A stretch of 64,000 nucleotides of DNA. It comes from Dasypus novemcinctus (Eukaryota; Chordata; Mammalia; Cingulata; Dasypodidae). The notes under the pieces were generated by a model. That model did no database searches. It had not been told where the DNA came from and worked only from the letters and a program-made list of their open reading frames with translations. The stretch spans positions 18,018,940-18,082,939 of the forward strand of contig NC_080676.1 in NCBI RefSeq assembly GCF_030445035.2, read 5' to 3'. Of this stretch, positions 37,922 to 49,640 are shown piece by piece (within the stretch, counting starts at the first letter, position 1; every line of letters starts with the position of its first letter). The position numbers were made by a program, and so were the translations under genes.

Positions 37922-39250
37922 GAGATGATAAATATGATCCAGTGATAGTAAATCAGACACTCTCTGAGGCCTGACTTAATGGTGTGGGCGATGGCACTGT
38001 GACATGGATGTCAAACCTACAAAGAATGTGCATTGATATCAAAGAGGACAAATTTCTGACCCCTTCAGTTGGGAGGAGTTCAGTGTAATAAAATTAAGGC
38101 TGAGTGGATGGATGGTCTCCATAAATGAGACAAAATTGTGAGCATAGCATCAAGCTCTGCTGCTGGCAGGTTGGACTCTCAATAGTCAAGGTAAGTAGAA
38201 CAGGCTTGCTGAGAGGCAGCCTGTCTTCTTGAGCCCATGCATAGTCTCCATCTCTGGGCCCACTGTGCTAGCATTTGTGCAAATGAGGACAGAGGCTGGC
38301 TGATAGCTACTGATGAGTCATTTATCCATGTGCTTCTTCATTGCCTCTCCTGTAGTAGATACACACTGTAGGCATTGAGAGCCACTTTTTCCATGGTCTA
38401 TCCACATGCTTCTTCTCCAGATTGTTTCTAATCTTCAATCTTTGACCACCAGCCAAATCATTCATCAAAACCCATGAGTCCTTCTAATCTTTTACTCAAC
38501 TACTTCTCCCTTTGCATGATGTTGATTAGCAGGTACACTATTTTAACATCTGCCCAATGAGAAGAATGTCTTCCCCTCTACTGTCTTTCTGGGCAACTCC
38601 ACAGTGAGGCTAGAGGGTGGCAGCAGTGCATTTTTGACTTTCACTAGCATAATTATCAACATCTAAGAACCAGGCTTGGGTTTTTTTCCTCTTCTGCCAT
38701 GTGGTCTCAGGTAACCCCTCACCAGGTCATATCTATGCCTGAAAGAAAAGTCACTGGTGCAAAAGGTGATATGAGGCTCTGGCCTCCACTTTGTGACTCT
38801 TACTTGTGCTTCTTAGACCTTCCTGAACGCTATATTGAATATAATACTTCCATCATACAATGTATTGCTGCTGTCTTTTGCTGGACCTTATGATTTGATA
38901 GACATGCATATATTCAGCTTGTAATGATCATTTCTGATTGCATAGCTAATAGATGTCCCACGGCCAGGAACTTTCTGTCCTATGTTCATGGAACAGTAGA
39001 ATTTTAGGAACTGTTTGTCAAGTAGTAAATAATTCTTTGCTGCAAATGGCATGGCCTTCACCCAGAAACTAAGGAGTGTTATGATTTCTGTCAGAGCTTA
39101 GGGAGAGTCCATATAGCATTCTTACTTGCACACCATGATATCAGCCAGGTCATATGGCCCAAGCAACAGGGCAGCTTAAAGCCTCAAAAGCCTCTCTTGC
39201 TCCAGGCTGTGCTCAAAATTAGCAACTCTCTGAGGCACTCAAAAAATATG
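37922..39250 (-). pseudogene. Old ERV-L pol relic (RNase H to integrase)
   Basis: Minus-strand translation gives class III pol features: GPYDLADIM at about 39135-39165, an RNase H stretch, a DSW motif near 38475-38484, and an integrase zinc-region-like block around 38200-38280. The integrase core continues past the class I provirus at 28390-28581. There are many stops, and no LTR of this copy is visible. The resemblance is to ERV-L/HERV-L-type pol. Which subfamily is unclear. Confidence 0.7.
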
Positions 39251-39254
39251 TTGC

Positions 39255-40513
39255 AGCAGTATAACCCAGTGAGAAATATAAACAAGATGAGATGGACAAA
39301 GTCCTTAATGTACCTTCATTGACTCAGGAAGAAATAGATCTCAAGGAAAAGAGAGGATACAAGTAGATAAAATCAAGAATGAAAAGGGGGGCAGTGCTAC
39401 TGATATGACTAAATTAAAATGCAAATCAAAACCACAGTGCATTGATTGTACATTTTGGATGGATTTATGTTTTATTAATATGTATCAATAAATAAAATTC
39501 ATTTGTTAAAAACAAACAAACAAAAAACAACAACAATGACTTGTCATTTCACACCCAATAGAATGGCTACTATTTTTAAAATTACAAGTGTTGTAAAAAA
39601 GAAAATTACAAGTGTTGGAGAGGATATGGAATAAAAGGAACACTCATTCATTGCTGGTGGGAAGGTAAAATGGTGCAGCCTGTATGGAAGGCAATTTAGC
39701 AGTTCCTCAGTAAGTTAAGTATAGAATTATCAAATAACCAGCAATCCTCCTTCTAGGTTTATACCCAAAAGATTTGAAAGCAGGAATTCAAACAGATATT
39801 TTCACACGGATGTTTACTGCGGCATTATTCATGGTAGACAAAAGATGGAACAACCCAAGTGTCCATCAACCAGTGAATGGATAAACAAAATGTGGTATAT
39901 ATACAATGGAATATTATTCAACATAAAAAGAATGAAAGTTTGATTCATTCATCAACATGGATGAACCTGGAAGACATCATGTTGAATGAAATAAGCCAGA
40001 CACTAAAGGACAAATATTGTATTCTCTCACTAATAAGAAATAATAAGAATAAGCAAACTCAAAGAATCAGTATATAGAATACAGATTACCAGGGCATGGG
40101 GTAGAGGAAGGAGATAGCAACTTAAGGTTGAAAATTTCAGAGTTCATTTTTGTGATGATGGAAATGTTTTGGTAATGAATGGTGGTGATGGTAGCTCAAA
40201 ATTGTGAATGTAACTAACGACTCTGAATTATATGTTTGAATTTGGTTTAAAGGAGAAATTTTAGGTTGTATATATTTATTAGAAGAAAAATTTATAAAAA
40301 ATCCATGCAACTGCACAACACAAACTGAACCCTAATTTAAACCAGGGACTATAATAAATAAATTAATTATAAAAATATGCTTTCATCAATTGTAACAAAT
40401 ATACCACACCAATGCAAGGTGTTAATAATAGGGTAGTATGTAGGAAACTTGTATGTATTTTATGTCTGATTTTTCTGTAAACCAACAGCTTCTCTAATTT
40501 AAAAAAAAAAAAA
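39255..40513 (+). mobile_element. Old L1 3' fragment with small secondary insertion
   Basis: L1 ORF2-like pieces start at about 39255, and the C-terminal region runs from 39416 to about 40076, ending in the DKYCILSLI-type L1 terminus. A 3' UTR with an A-run follows (40501-40513). At about 39442-39532 it is interrupted by a short AATAAA- and CAAA-rich piece that looks like the 3' end of another old L1. This L1 is more divergent than L1-A and L1-B and has a short 3' UTR of the ordinary mammalian kind. Confidence 0.8.
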
Positions 40514-40514
40514 G

Positions 40515-41512
40515 GGACAAGAGATCAATTTCAAAAGTCCAATAACAAGTAGAGATTGCTTCACTAATTAGAAATCTGACAACAAAAAAAGCCCAGGACC
40601 AGACGGTTTCACAGGGGAATTTTACCAAACATTCCAATAAGAATCAACAACAATCCTGCCTACAATATTCCCAAAAAATGTAAGAGAGGAGAACACTTCC
40701 TAACTTATTCTATGAGGCCAGCATCACCCTAATACCTAAGTCAGGTAAAGATATCACAAGTAAGGAAAATTATAAGCCAATATCCCTTATGAATACAGAT
40801 GCAGATATCCTCACCAAAATAATAACAAAATGAATCCACAGCATATTAAAAGAATTATACACCATGATCAAGCAGGATTAATCCAAGGTAGGCAAGTATG
40901 GTTCAATGTAAGAAAATCAATTAATGTTTTCTGATAACCATGTTATCCGAAAAAAGGGAAAAAAACACATAACCATCTCAATGGATGCAGTAAAATTACT
41001 TGTCAAAATTAGGCACATCTTTCTTGACAAAAATACTCAGAAAATTAGGAATAGAGGGACTTCCTCAACATAATAAAGGGCATTTATGAAAAACCCGCAG
41101 CTAATATCAAACTCAATGGTGGAAGATTGAAAGCTTTCCCTCTAACATCAGGAACAAGACAAGGATGCCCACTGTCATCAATGTTATTTAATATTGTGCT
41201 TGAAGTTCTAGCCAGAGCAATTAGGCAAGAAAAAGAAATAAAGGCATCCAAATTGGAAAGGAAGAAGAGAAATTTTCCTGTTTGCAGATGAAATGATCCT
41301 ATATACAGAAAACCTGAAAAATCCACAACAAATCTTCTAGAGCAAATAAACAAATTCAGCAAAGTGACAGGGTTATAAGATCAACAAACAAAAATCAGCA
41401 ATGTTTCTATATACTAGAAATGAATAATATGAACAGCAAATAAATTTTAAAAATCAATTTACAACAGCAACTAAAAGAATCAAATATCTAAAAATAAATC
41501 TAATCAAATATT
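40515..41512 (+). mobile_element. Old L1 (L1-C), RT-domain part
   Basis: ORF2 reverse-transcriptase sequence: a PGPDGF-type motif at about 40590-40610, a SGTRQGCP-type motif at about 41150-41170, and a polymerase motif reading FADEM near 41284, where FADDM is usual. Stops and frameshifts are frequent. The element is interrupted at 41513 by a MaLR LTR and resumes at 48926. Confidence 0.85.
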
Positions 41513-41621
41513 AGGGATTGAATCATGTCCCCCACAAATGGCACATTCAGGTCCCAAGCCTTGGTTCTGTGGGTGTGAATTCATTTATAAATAGGCCCTT
41601 TGAGGATGTAATTAGTTAAGG
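41513..41621 (+). mobile_element. MLT1-like MaLR LTR, left part
   Basis: TATTAGGGATTGAATCATG followed by GTCCCCCACAAA is the recognisable start of an ERVL-MaLR (MLT1/MST-type) LTR. ERV-L sequence then interrupts it. The other half is at 48612-48925. Confidence 0.85.
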
Positions 41622-41987
41622 TGTACCTAATCTAAAAGCCAGAGTGGGGAGTCAGGGTTGCTGATGAAGAAAATGTACGTGGCACCGTGGGAAGTTTATG
41701 CATATTGAATTTATTCCATGCTCTTTTCCTTTTCCTATGTTCTTTCTGCCTTTCTGTTTACATGGGAGCTGCTTTTATGTCACTACTATCAGAATCCATG
41801 ATTTGTTCTTACCATGGCGTACCTATCATGTTACATATACGGATTAGCTGGCAAGTATGCAGGTCAGGACCAGGCTCATCCCCTGGAAGGTGAATGCAGT
41901 TATGCTGTGTCATTCTTTCCTGGATACAGCCAATAAGTATCCAGGATGCTTAGGCTGTTTAACTGTTGGGCTCTAGCTCCCCCTACA
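41622..41987 (-). repeat. 3' LTR of the ERV-L
   Basis: 366 bp, homologous to 48247-48611 (365 bp). On the minus strand it begins TGTAGGGGGAGC. A conserved block around 41700-41800 includes AATAAA on the minus strand (complement of the TTTATT at about 41710). The outer 15 bp diverge from the 5' LTR. Confidence 0.88.
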
Positions 41988-42012
41988 TTCCACCCCTTAA
42001 ATGGCAGGTGTC

Positions 42013-43000
42013 TTAAGCGCTCACCACCACAGGGCCACACCCAGGGCCCAAAAGCCATGGAAACAATATAAGGCACAACAAAACATAACTAAGAAAGTTA
42101 CAAAACCAATGCCATTTCCAACCTGATCCAAGATGATCCCACCACACTTTTACAGGGTCATCTGCCATGTGTTGTATGTTTAAGACCTAATGGTCCATTT
42201 CTTGCAAGACTGAATACATGGATTTTTGATTATCAGGTATATATACACAACATTGAACATGTATGAGAGCACATGTACCCCCATGCAGCTGTAATTAAAT
42301 CTGAAGCCATCTGATTTTATAGAATTACCTTTTGCATTTGTGTGGTTTCATCCATTAGCAAAGCTAATGCATGTTCAGATTGATTGAATGCCTGTGTAAT
42401 ATGCTTAGCTAAAGCTTCTACCTCTAACTCTACCTTAATAACCCCTCCAAGTAGGAAAAGAGCTAGTGGGTAAAATCACCATGCTGCCCTTTTCTCCCAG
42501 TGCCAGCAATGGTATACCATATCCCAATCATGGGGGACTTCTGGGAGAGATTTATGCACATATACGGGGATCTAGGGCTGTCCCCATGTACAACGTCCAG
42601 TCCAATCGGCAGGCAGGTAATGGCCACCCATAATGCCCACACACCCATAAATATCCAGAGGGCAACCAATGAGTAGGTTTGGGTCCCAGGTATTTGGCAC
42701 CATTCCACCAATTCCCAGTTCATCTACTGACTACAGTATGATTACAAAGAAACCGAGGGGTCCATCTTGGTATTCTCTTGGAATCATTGGCACATTGTTC
42801 AGGCACTGGGGTGTTACTTCTCTTAATGTTACATGTTCAGCTAGAAGCCACCCCCACCCATTATAGATAGCATAACCTACAGGGGGCAGGTATTGTCCAT
42901 ATCTCTGTGGAGCAGTGCTTCTACTTGTCTTCGTATTGTTTTCCACTAGGATGTGGACCAGTCAATTGTCTGAAGCCACATCCAATTAGCCTCAGTTACC
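42013..43000 (-). pseudogene. Gammaretrovirus-like env remnant in an ERV-L
   Basis: On the minus strand a surface-subunit-like piece with a CGHYGWP-LPA block is readable at about 42580-42650. After a frameshift comes a transmembrane-subunit layout: a heptad-rich helix, a Q-M-S-D-L-like immunosuppressive-domain region at about 42290-42330, then Cys-x7-Cys (42245-42271) where gamma-type envelopes have C-x6-CC. A YIPD motif, a Trp-rich stretch and a hydrophobic anchor with a short tail follow, to a TAA at 42013-42015. At least two in-frame stops and one frameshift make it dead. ERV-L elements such as HERV-L and MuERV-L are regarded as env-less, so this is unexpected. Confidence 0.65.
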
Positions 43001-43099
43001 AGGGCAATGGTCCACAGAAGGCCTTCTGCTCCTTCTGCTGGCAGGTCAGTGCATACGCAGCACTGGGTTATGTTGTGAACACAGGCATAAGTATGAGCC

Positions 43100-46000
43100 C
43101 ATGACAGTACAGTATTGGCTACTGTTAACCTGGGTGGAAAGACAGTAGAGCCAAAGATACCATGAGAGGTAAATTACATCCTTCAGGCAATATACATATG
43201 ACCTGTTCATCTTGGAACAATGGTGGCAGGCACTTGTGGCCACCTGGTCTGGAATACCATACCTTGTCTCCCCACACTAAAGTGGATTGCAAGGGGATAT
43301 CTCCACTGGGAGTGATGGTATGGGCCACAGCTGTAAGACAAAAGTTCCCCTCAGAAGGGATCCCCCTGAGTTTTCAGCCTGTGCAACAAATACCTCAATC
43401 AGCCATTTACAAATCCATGGCATCACAGTCAATACCTTCTTCATGCCATCTCCATATGGTAACAGGACAGCTCTCCAAGTGGGGACTTCAGTTACAACAG
43501 TCCATGACCCTGCCCACACTGCTGTTTGTCCTGACCCCCAAGCAGTGGGGACAGGCAATAACAAAGTTCCATCTAAAACTTTAGGAAATGCAAGAGAGTC
43601 TGAGGTATTCATTATTACATGTAAGGGTAAAGCATGTCCCTGTACAACCAAGTCTAGGGGTGACTGCCCCAGGCAATGTGGCTGCTCATTTGGAAGGCTT
43701 ACTGCCCATGGCAGACTGGTAGCCCACCCCTGCAAGGTCAGCTCCTTTGGAGATGTCATGCATAATTTGTCCTTTAATAAACCATTATAGCATTCAATCA
43801 TGCCTGTAGCCTGCGGTCAATATGGAACATGTAAATGCCTACCAATGTCTTCATTTTTTGCCCAGGTTTGCACGTTGGAACTGTGAAATGGATGCCTCTG
43901 TCACTCAACACTCCAAAGGGATGCCCATACTGGGCACTTAAAATATTCAATGCTACAATTGTACTGTCTTGGGTGGCCATTCAGAATGGAAGGGCAAAAA
44001 CTAAACCTGTATTTGTATCCATTGCTGTGAATAGGAACTTATATCCTTTATCAGAGGGCAGGGGTCCACTACAATCTACCTGCCATACCTGTACATGTCT
44101 ATCTCCTCACTTTACAACCCCTTCTTTTATGGATACCCAATATCTACATGGGTGTTGTTTAGCACATAGCTCACAGGCTGTTACCGTGTTCACTGTATCT
44201 GCAGTTGCTAAAGGGATGCCATATCACCTGGCTATCTGCAGAAGGGTTCAAGCCCTCACACGTCCCATGTGCCTATGGAACCAGGCAGCCTATCCATCCA
44301 TCGGACAGTATAAAGCTCTTAATTATGCTAGACTAGCTGCAGCATCAGTTCCTGGCTTATGAGAGGTTTATGACCAGCACCATGATAAACATTATGCTGC
44401 ATTTTTGTCCTTTGTACCCCAAGTCCTTCCACAAATTTTGTTCCCAGAGAGTTCTTTTACCAATCCTCCATTCTTGCTGCTCCCACTGGGGCAGCCATAA
44501 AGTTAGTCCTTTGTACATGGCCCAATTATCTGTACACACAGTAAAGGGGCCAGGTTCATGCATTGTAATGAGCCACACAGCTCAGTTCAGCCCATTGGCT
44601 GCTTTGACTAAATTCGATTTCAAACCAGATATCTTCTGTATCCACTTGGATACCTACAGTGGTCCAAGACATCACCATGTCTTTGCTGGACCATCTGTAT
44701 ACCAAGCATCTGCTGGTATAGTGCCTGTTCCATCTTGTATGGTCTAGGCTCTAAAGCCCAGGGATCAGGAAGCCCTCTGCCTGAGGGGCTAACTTGACAT
44801 TCTACCAGTCCTAACACTTCCTGCAACTGTGCAGTCAGGGGGTTAGTACTTAACATTGCCCACTGTTTCAGAAATGCACCCCACTTGGCTAATGTGGGCA
44901 TCTGAGCCGCCCCAGTCCCCACCGCAGTCCTGGGGACATTCAACCATGAACATACCCATCCTGCCACAGGGAGGGAGATTCGTACTAGGACTCGTTGTGG
45001 TCCTGTAAGCACTTCACATGCCTGAAGAGCAGCATACACTGCTGCTAACTGGTGTCCAATGAGAGAATAGTGGGGCTCTGCCCCTTCCCAGAGTTGAGAC
45101 CAGAAACCGATGGGCACCCTGCATTTCCCATGGTTCTGCCAAGGGCCCCAGCGATACCTGGCATCATGGCAAGTGACATCAAGTTGGAAAGGCAGAGAAT
45201 GATCAATAATTTGCAAGGCCTGAGCCTGACCAACTGCCTCCTTGGCAGCTTGAAAAGCATGTTTATGGGTGCCAGTCCAATCCCAAACGCTTCCCTTCTT
45301 CTTGAGGGCATACAAGGGGCAGAGTATCTGCACCAAATGCGGTATGAACACTCTCCAGTATCCTAATAGGCCAGTAAATGCCTGTAGCTGTTTTACAGTA
45401 GTAGGTTGGGGGCAAGTTTGTACCTTATCTATTACTGTCTCAGAGACAACTTTTGTCTTACCTGACCAAATAACTTCTAAGAATTTAACAAATACTCCAG
45501 TACCTTTGCTTTGTTGACTGCCCAACCCCATGTCATCAGCATATCTCATAGGTTCTTTTTTTTTTTTTTAAGATTTATTTGTCACCCCTTCCCCCTCCCA
45601 CCCCAGTTGTCTGTTCTCTGTGTCTATTTGCTGCATCTTCTTTGTCAGCTTCTGTTGTTGTCAGCGGCATGGGAATCTGTGTTTCTTTTTGTTGCGTCAT
45701 CTTATTGTGTCAGCTCTCCGTGTGCACGGCACCATTCCTGGGCAGTCTGCACTTTCTTTCACACTGGGCGGCTCTCCTTATGGGGCGCACTCCTTGTGCA
45801 TGGGGCTCCCCTATGCAGGGACACCCCTGTGTGGCATGGCACTCCTTGTGCGCATCAGCACTGCACATGGGCCAGCTGCAAACGGGTCAAGGAGGCCCAG
45901 GGTTTGAACCACGGACCTCCCATGTGGTAGGTGGATGCCCTAACCACTGGGCCAAGTCCACCGCCTCGTTGGTTCTTAACTGCTTCTTCTAAATCTGAAA

Positions 46001-46480
46001 GAGAATCAGAGGTTAACATGACATCATCAATATAATGAATAGATGAATATAGGGTTTATGTATCCAAGTAGAGAGATCCTGTGCAATCAAACCATGACAG
46101 ATGGTTGGGCTATGAATATACACTTGAGAAAGCACCAAAAAGGTCCACTGGTGGATTGTACTTGACTCTGGTACATATCTACAGAGAAAAAAACCTTAGT
46201 CAAATCCACCACATAATGATATTATCCCAACACATAATAGCTGATCCATAACCTCAATCACTGATGGGGCTGCTGCAGGTAAAGGCGGAGTCACTTTATT
46301 CAGTTCACGGTAATCTATCGTCATGCACCACATTCTGTCAGGCTTCTGGACAGGCCACACAGGGAGTTGAAAGGACTATGTGCAACCTCCGGTCCTCCGA
46401 CTTCCGTAATCGGGTGCCTTGGCCCATTTGTCAATTTTCATAGACATTGTCCTCTGGTTCTGCCTGTAAAACATCCTGTA
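43100..46480 (-). pseudogene. ERV-L pol (RT, RNase H, integrase), broken
   Basis: Read on the minus strand. RT begins near 46370, with the YRELNKVTPPLP region at about 46265-46310 and an intact YIDD polymerase motif at 46023-46034. A DAS-SINE (45558-45966) splits RT. The longest open piece, 44620-45549, covers the RT thumb/connection and enters RNase H, and a TDNWAMYKGL-type motif is at about 44515-44545. The integrase core has DRGIHFT at about 43885-43905 and YNGLLKDKL at about 43765-43792. Its C-terminal domain (GDKVWYSRPGG) is at 43125-43328. Stops and frameshifts separate the pieces. Confidence 0.88.
45558..45966 (-). mobile_element. DAS-SINE in ERV-L RT
   Basis: Reverse-oriented DAS-SINE: T-rich tail complement at 45558-45570, tRNA-like head at about 45890-45966. 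A short GGTTCTT duplication is visible at 45551-45557 and 45971-45977. The open frames of 95-139 codons seen here are also present in other copies and are SINE shadows. Confidence 0.93.
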
Positions 46481-46619
46481 AAAAGAGAGGACATCCCTTT
46501 AGTGGGGGCTATCCCCCCCACAACTTTATGTACTGCTGTTCCAGTGTCAACTCCTTCCAGAGGGCTAATAGCATCTCATTCAGGGGCTGAACTATCTTAT
46601 CTGGATCCACACCAGCAGC

Positions 46620-48228
46620 AATGAAGTCTGCCCACATTTGTAGTCAAGACACTATCAGTAGCCCCAAGGACTTGCTCTCCTGGGCCCGAGCTGGGCTGGT
46701 CTCTTGCCCCTTTATATAGCCCCCTGTGCTGCTCCAGAAGAGGACGGGACCTGTTGGCATATTGGCCTTACTCCATGGTCCCACTTTCTGATCTCTCCAT
46801 CCCCTAATTGGGCTAAAGCTATGGTTACTTCGTAGATGTTATGATCCATGTATGGGGCTAAGAAGCCTGGTAAGGAACCAAAAGTACCTGGTGGAGCTGA
46901 AGCCAGAATCATGTCCTTCATATGGGTGGAAAAGAGTTCACTGCCCGGCCCATATAATCTGCATTCATTTGATGCATTCCCATGTCACAAGCAATCTGAA
47001 CCAGGTCCATATAAGTGGCCCACTTACTAATATTCTCAGGGAGCAACTCAGCATTGTGCCATATCATCCAACAGAGTCATCAGCCAGTTTAAAATGGAGC
47101 AATCATGGCGGCGGACTTGGCCCAGTGGTTAGGGCATCCGTCTACCACATGGGAGGTCCACGGTTCAAACCCCGGGCCTCCTCGACCCCATGTGGAGCTG
47201 GCCCATGCGCAGTGCTGATGCGCGCAAGGAGTGCCCTGCCATGCAGGGGTGTCCCCCGCGTAGGGAGCCCCATGCGCAAGGACTGCGCCTGTGAGGAGAG
47301 CCACCCAGTGCGAAAGAGAGTGCAGCCTGCCCAGGAATGGCGCTGCCCACACTTCCCATGCTGCTGACGATAACAGAAGCGGACAAAGAAACAAGATGCA
47401 GCAAAATAGACACAGAGAACAGACAACCGGGGGAGAGGGGGGAATTAAATAAATAAATAAATCTTTAAAAAAAAAAAATGGAGCAATCACCCTGTATGTT
47501 ATGAGTTGGCATGGCTGAATACGCTGCCACAGCAAAGGGTGGGTGGTGTTAGTGCTCAACTGCTGTAACTCACCACTAGATAGGAAGATGCTCTCAGTGC
47601 CACCATCGCAAAGGCACAACAACCAAGTGGGTACAGTCTCAGAATATTGCTGACAAACCTTCTTAGCCAGATCCCTCTGCCCTTCAGGTATATTCGGCAT
47701 ATACATAGTTTGTTGATGGACCTGGGAAGCCCCCACCACTTCAACCAGCGCAAGTGGTTAATTATGCTCTATCTGCTCTTTCACAATAGGTCATGCCTGG
47801 GGATTGTGCAAGGACCCCGCCAAGGACCCATTGCAAGTACTCAGAGTACCACTGGCCTCTCTGAGAGCTGTCTTTTCCTCCAACGCAATCAGATGGGCCT
47901 CCAGTCCCTCCTGCTAAGTCTCTGCACACAGGCTCGCACAGCTAAAATTTCCTTGTGCTGCTCACACAACATAGTCAGGAACAACCAGGACACTTTTCCA
48001 GCCCATTCTTTCTGGGATGGGGGTAATGCGGCTCCCAAAGATTCTAACGCCTTTGCAATAGAATCTGAAGTGGGATGAACCATATCCCAACTCCCCGGGG
48101 GTGGGGGGGCCATTGCAAGAAAATTGCCACCAGAGAATACCAAAGACCCAAAGGGGGCCACATCCTGCCCCCATCATACACTGTCAGGTCCACTGGGGCT
48201 GGAGATCCACTCACCATGCTCTGAGATT
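46620..48228 (-). pseudogene. ERV-L gag region, broken
   Basis: On the minus strand the region between the primer-binding site and pol reads as ERV-L gag. A DLVQIACDMGMHQMN-like capsid segment is visible at about 46965-47010, and a long Gln-rich helical stretch at 47490-47739. A DAS-SINE at 47106-47474 divides it. Frameshifts and stops are numerous, and I cannot place the start codon. Confidence 0.7.
47106..47474 (+). mobile_element. DAS-SINE in ERV-L gag
   Basis: Plus-oriented and complete. The tRNA-like head has an A-box TGGCCCAGTGG (about 47118-47128) and a B-box GGTTCAAACCC (47162-47172). The body follows, then an AAATAAATAAAT and A-run tail (47446-47474). The 15-bp duplication AAAATGGAGCAATCA lies at 47091-47105 and 47475-47489. 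Intact boxes and a clean duplication make it one of the youngest copies. Confidence 0.97.
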
Positions 48229-48229
48229 C

Positions 48230-48246
48230 CTGCAGACTACACCAAA
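48230..48246 (-). other. Primer-binding site of the ERV-L
   Basis: Directly inside the 5' LTR the minus strand reads TTTGGTGTAGTCTGCAG. The TGGTGT start matches the tRNA-Leu-type site of ERV-L elements; the rest is diverged. Confidence 0.55.
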
Positions 48247-48611
48247 TGTCAGGTCTGAGTTCTTCAGCCAGAGTGGGGGGTCAGGGCCGTTGGTGAAGAA
48301 AAAGGCATGCAAAGCCACAGGAAGTTTATGCATATTGAGTTTATTCCATGCTCTTTTCCTTTTCCTTTGTTCTCTCTGCCTTTCTGTTTACATGGGAGCT
48401 GCTTTTATGTCACTACTATCAGAATCCATGATTGGTTCTAACAGTGGCATACCTATCATGATACATATACTGATTAGTTGGTGTGTGTGCAGGTCAGGAC
48501 CATCTCCCAGAAACTGAATGCAGTTATGCTGTATCACTATTTCCTGGACATGGCCAAGATATAGCCAGGATGCTTAGGCCATTTTACTATTAGGCTCTAG
48601 CTCCTCTTACA
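48247..48611 (-). repeat. 5' LTR of the ERV-L
   Basis: 365 bp, bounded on the plus strand by TGTCAGG and CTTACA. It is nearly the same length as the 3' LTR and aligns along it, with substitutions scattered throughout. Confidence 0.88.
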
Positions 48612-48925
48612 GATGGTATGCCTTAACCCAATATGGCTGAAGTCCTTATAAGCAAAGGAAATTGAATGTGGAGAGAAGTCATGTGGAACAGCCAGAAGCT
48701 AGAAGTTCATGGAACCTGGAAGAGAAAGAAGAAGCTTCTGCCATGTGCATTTTCATGGGACAGAAAAGCCAAGGAACTCTAACAATTGCTGACAAACCAG
48801 AAGATACCAACCCCAGAAGGAAGTAAGCCTTCTAGTCTCTGAAATTTTGAGCCAATAAATTACTATTGTTAAATCAGCCCATTGTGGGACATTTGTTTTT
48901 GCAGCTAGGAAATTAAAACACCAAG
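48612..48925 (+). mobile_element. MLT1-like MaLR LTR, right part
   Basis: Continues the LTR begun at 41513: CCTTAACCCAATATGGCTG, then TCCTTATAAG, a GAAGCC/CATGTG-rich middle, GAGCCAATAAATTACTATTG with the polyadenylation signal, and a final AAATTAAAACA. Flanking L1 5-mers (TCAAA, CCAAG) may be a decayed duplication. Confidence 0.88.
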
Positions 48926-49640
48926 GATGTAGAGGAAGTATATATGGAAAACCATGAAACTTTGCTAAAAGAACTCAAAGAAGACCTAAATAAACAGAAG
49001 GACAGTCCATGTTCATGGATTGGAAAACTAAGTATTGTTAAGGAGTCAATGGAATATTATCCAGCCATAAGAAGAAATGAAGTTCTGAACATGGATGGAC
49101 ATTGAAGACATTATGTTGAAATGTTTATGAAATAAACAGGACACAAAAGGACAAATAATGTAATGAACTCATATATATATGAAATAATTAAAATATGCAG
49201 ATTTGTAGAATTAGAAATTAGATTACAGGTTATCAGTTTCAACGGTAGGGTAGGAAATGGAGAGTTAATACTTAATTGGTACAAAGCTTTTGAGGTATTT
49301 GAAAACTTTCATTAATAAATGGTATCGATGGTAGCAAAATGTTGTGAATATAATTAACATCACTGAATTATATAATAGAAAGTGGTAAAAATTATAAATT
49401 TTATGCTGTATACATGTTACCACAATAAAAAAAATTTAAATATAGTAAAGTATGCCACAAAGAATGTATCCAAATGTAAACTGTGGACTATTATAATAAT
49501 ATTATTTCATCAATTATAACAAAGGCATCACACTAAAGCAAAATGTCAGTAACAGGGAAAATTGTGTGCATGAAGTGGGTATGTCAGAACACTGTACTTT
49601 CAGCACAATTTTTTGTAAATCTAAAATTTGCTTTAAAAAT
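48926..49640 (+). mobile_element. Old L1 (L1-C), 3' part with internal deletion
   Basis: ORF2 sequence continues directly from 41512: a LLKELKEDLNKQKD-type stretch at 48955-49010. After about 49042 it jumps to the C-terminal GTCAATGGAATATTATCC block, so most of the distal ORF2 is deleted. A short 3' UTR of the older L1 kind follows to about 49640. Confidence 0.75.

Larger units (their letters stand above)
41622..48611 (-). mobile_element. ERV-L (class III) provirus with env-like 3' end
   Basis: A 7.0-kb minus-strand provirus. The 5' LTR is at 48247-48611, the 3' LTR at 41622-41987, and a polypurine tract (AAGGGGTGGAA on the minus strand, 41988-41998) is next to the 3' LTR. Between them lie gag, pol (YIDD-type RT, RNase H, integrase) and, unusually, an env-like remnant. 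Flanking 5-mers TAAGG and GATGG may be a decayed duplication. Two DAS-SINEs (45558-45966 and 47106-47474) lie inside. It inserted into a MaLR LTR that itself sits in an L1. Confidence 0.9.

Noticed and set aside
45511-45992. Overlapping frames of 95-139 codons that recur at 11395, 32086, 47089, 55359 and 59662
   Set aside because: The same peptides appear in every DAS-SINE copy, so they are SINE sequence and not a gene family.
47106-47180. tRNA gene candidate
   Set aside because: It has A- and B-box sequences but no proper acceptor stem and is followed by a SINE body and tail; it is a DAS-SINE head, as are those at 59678, 51860 and elsewhere.
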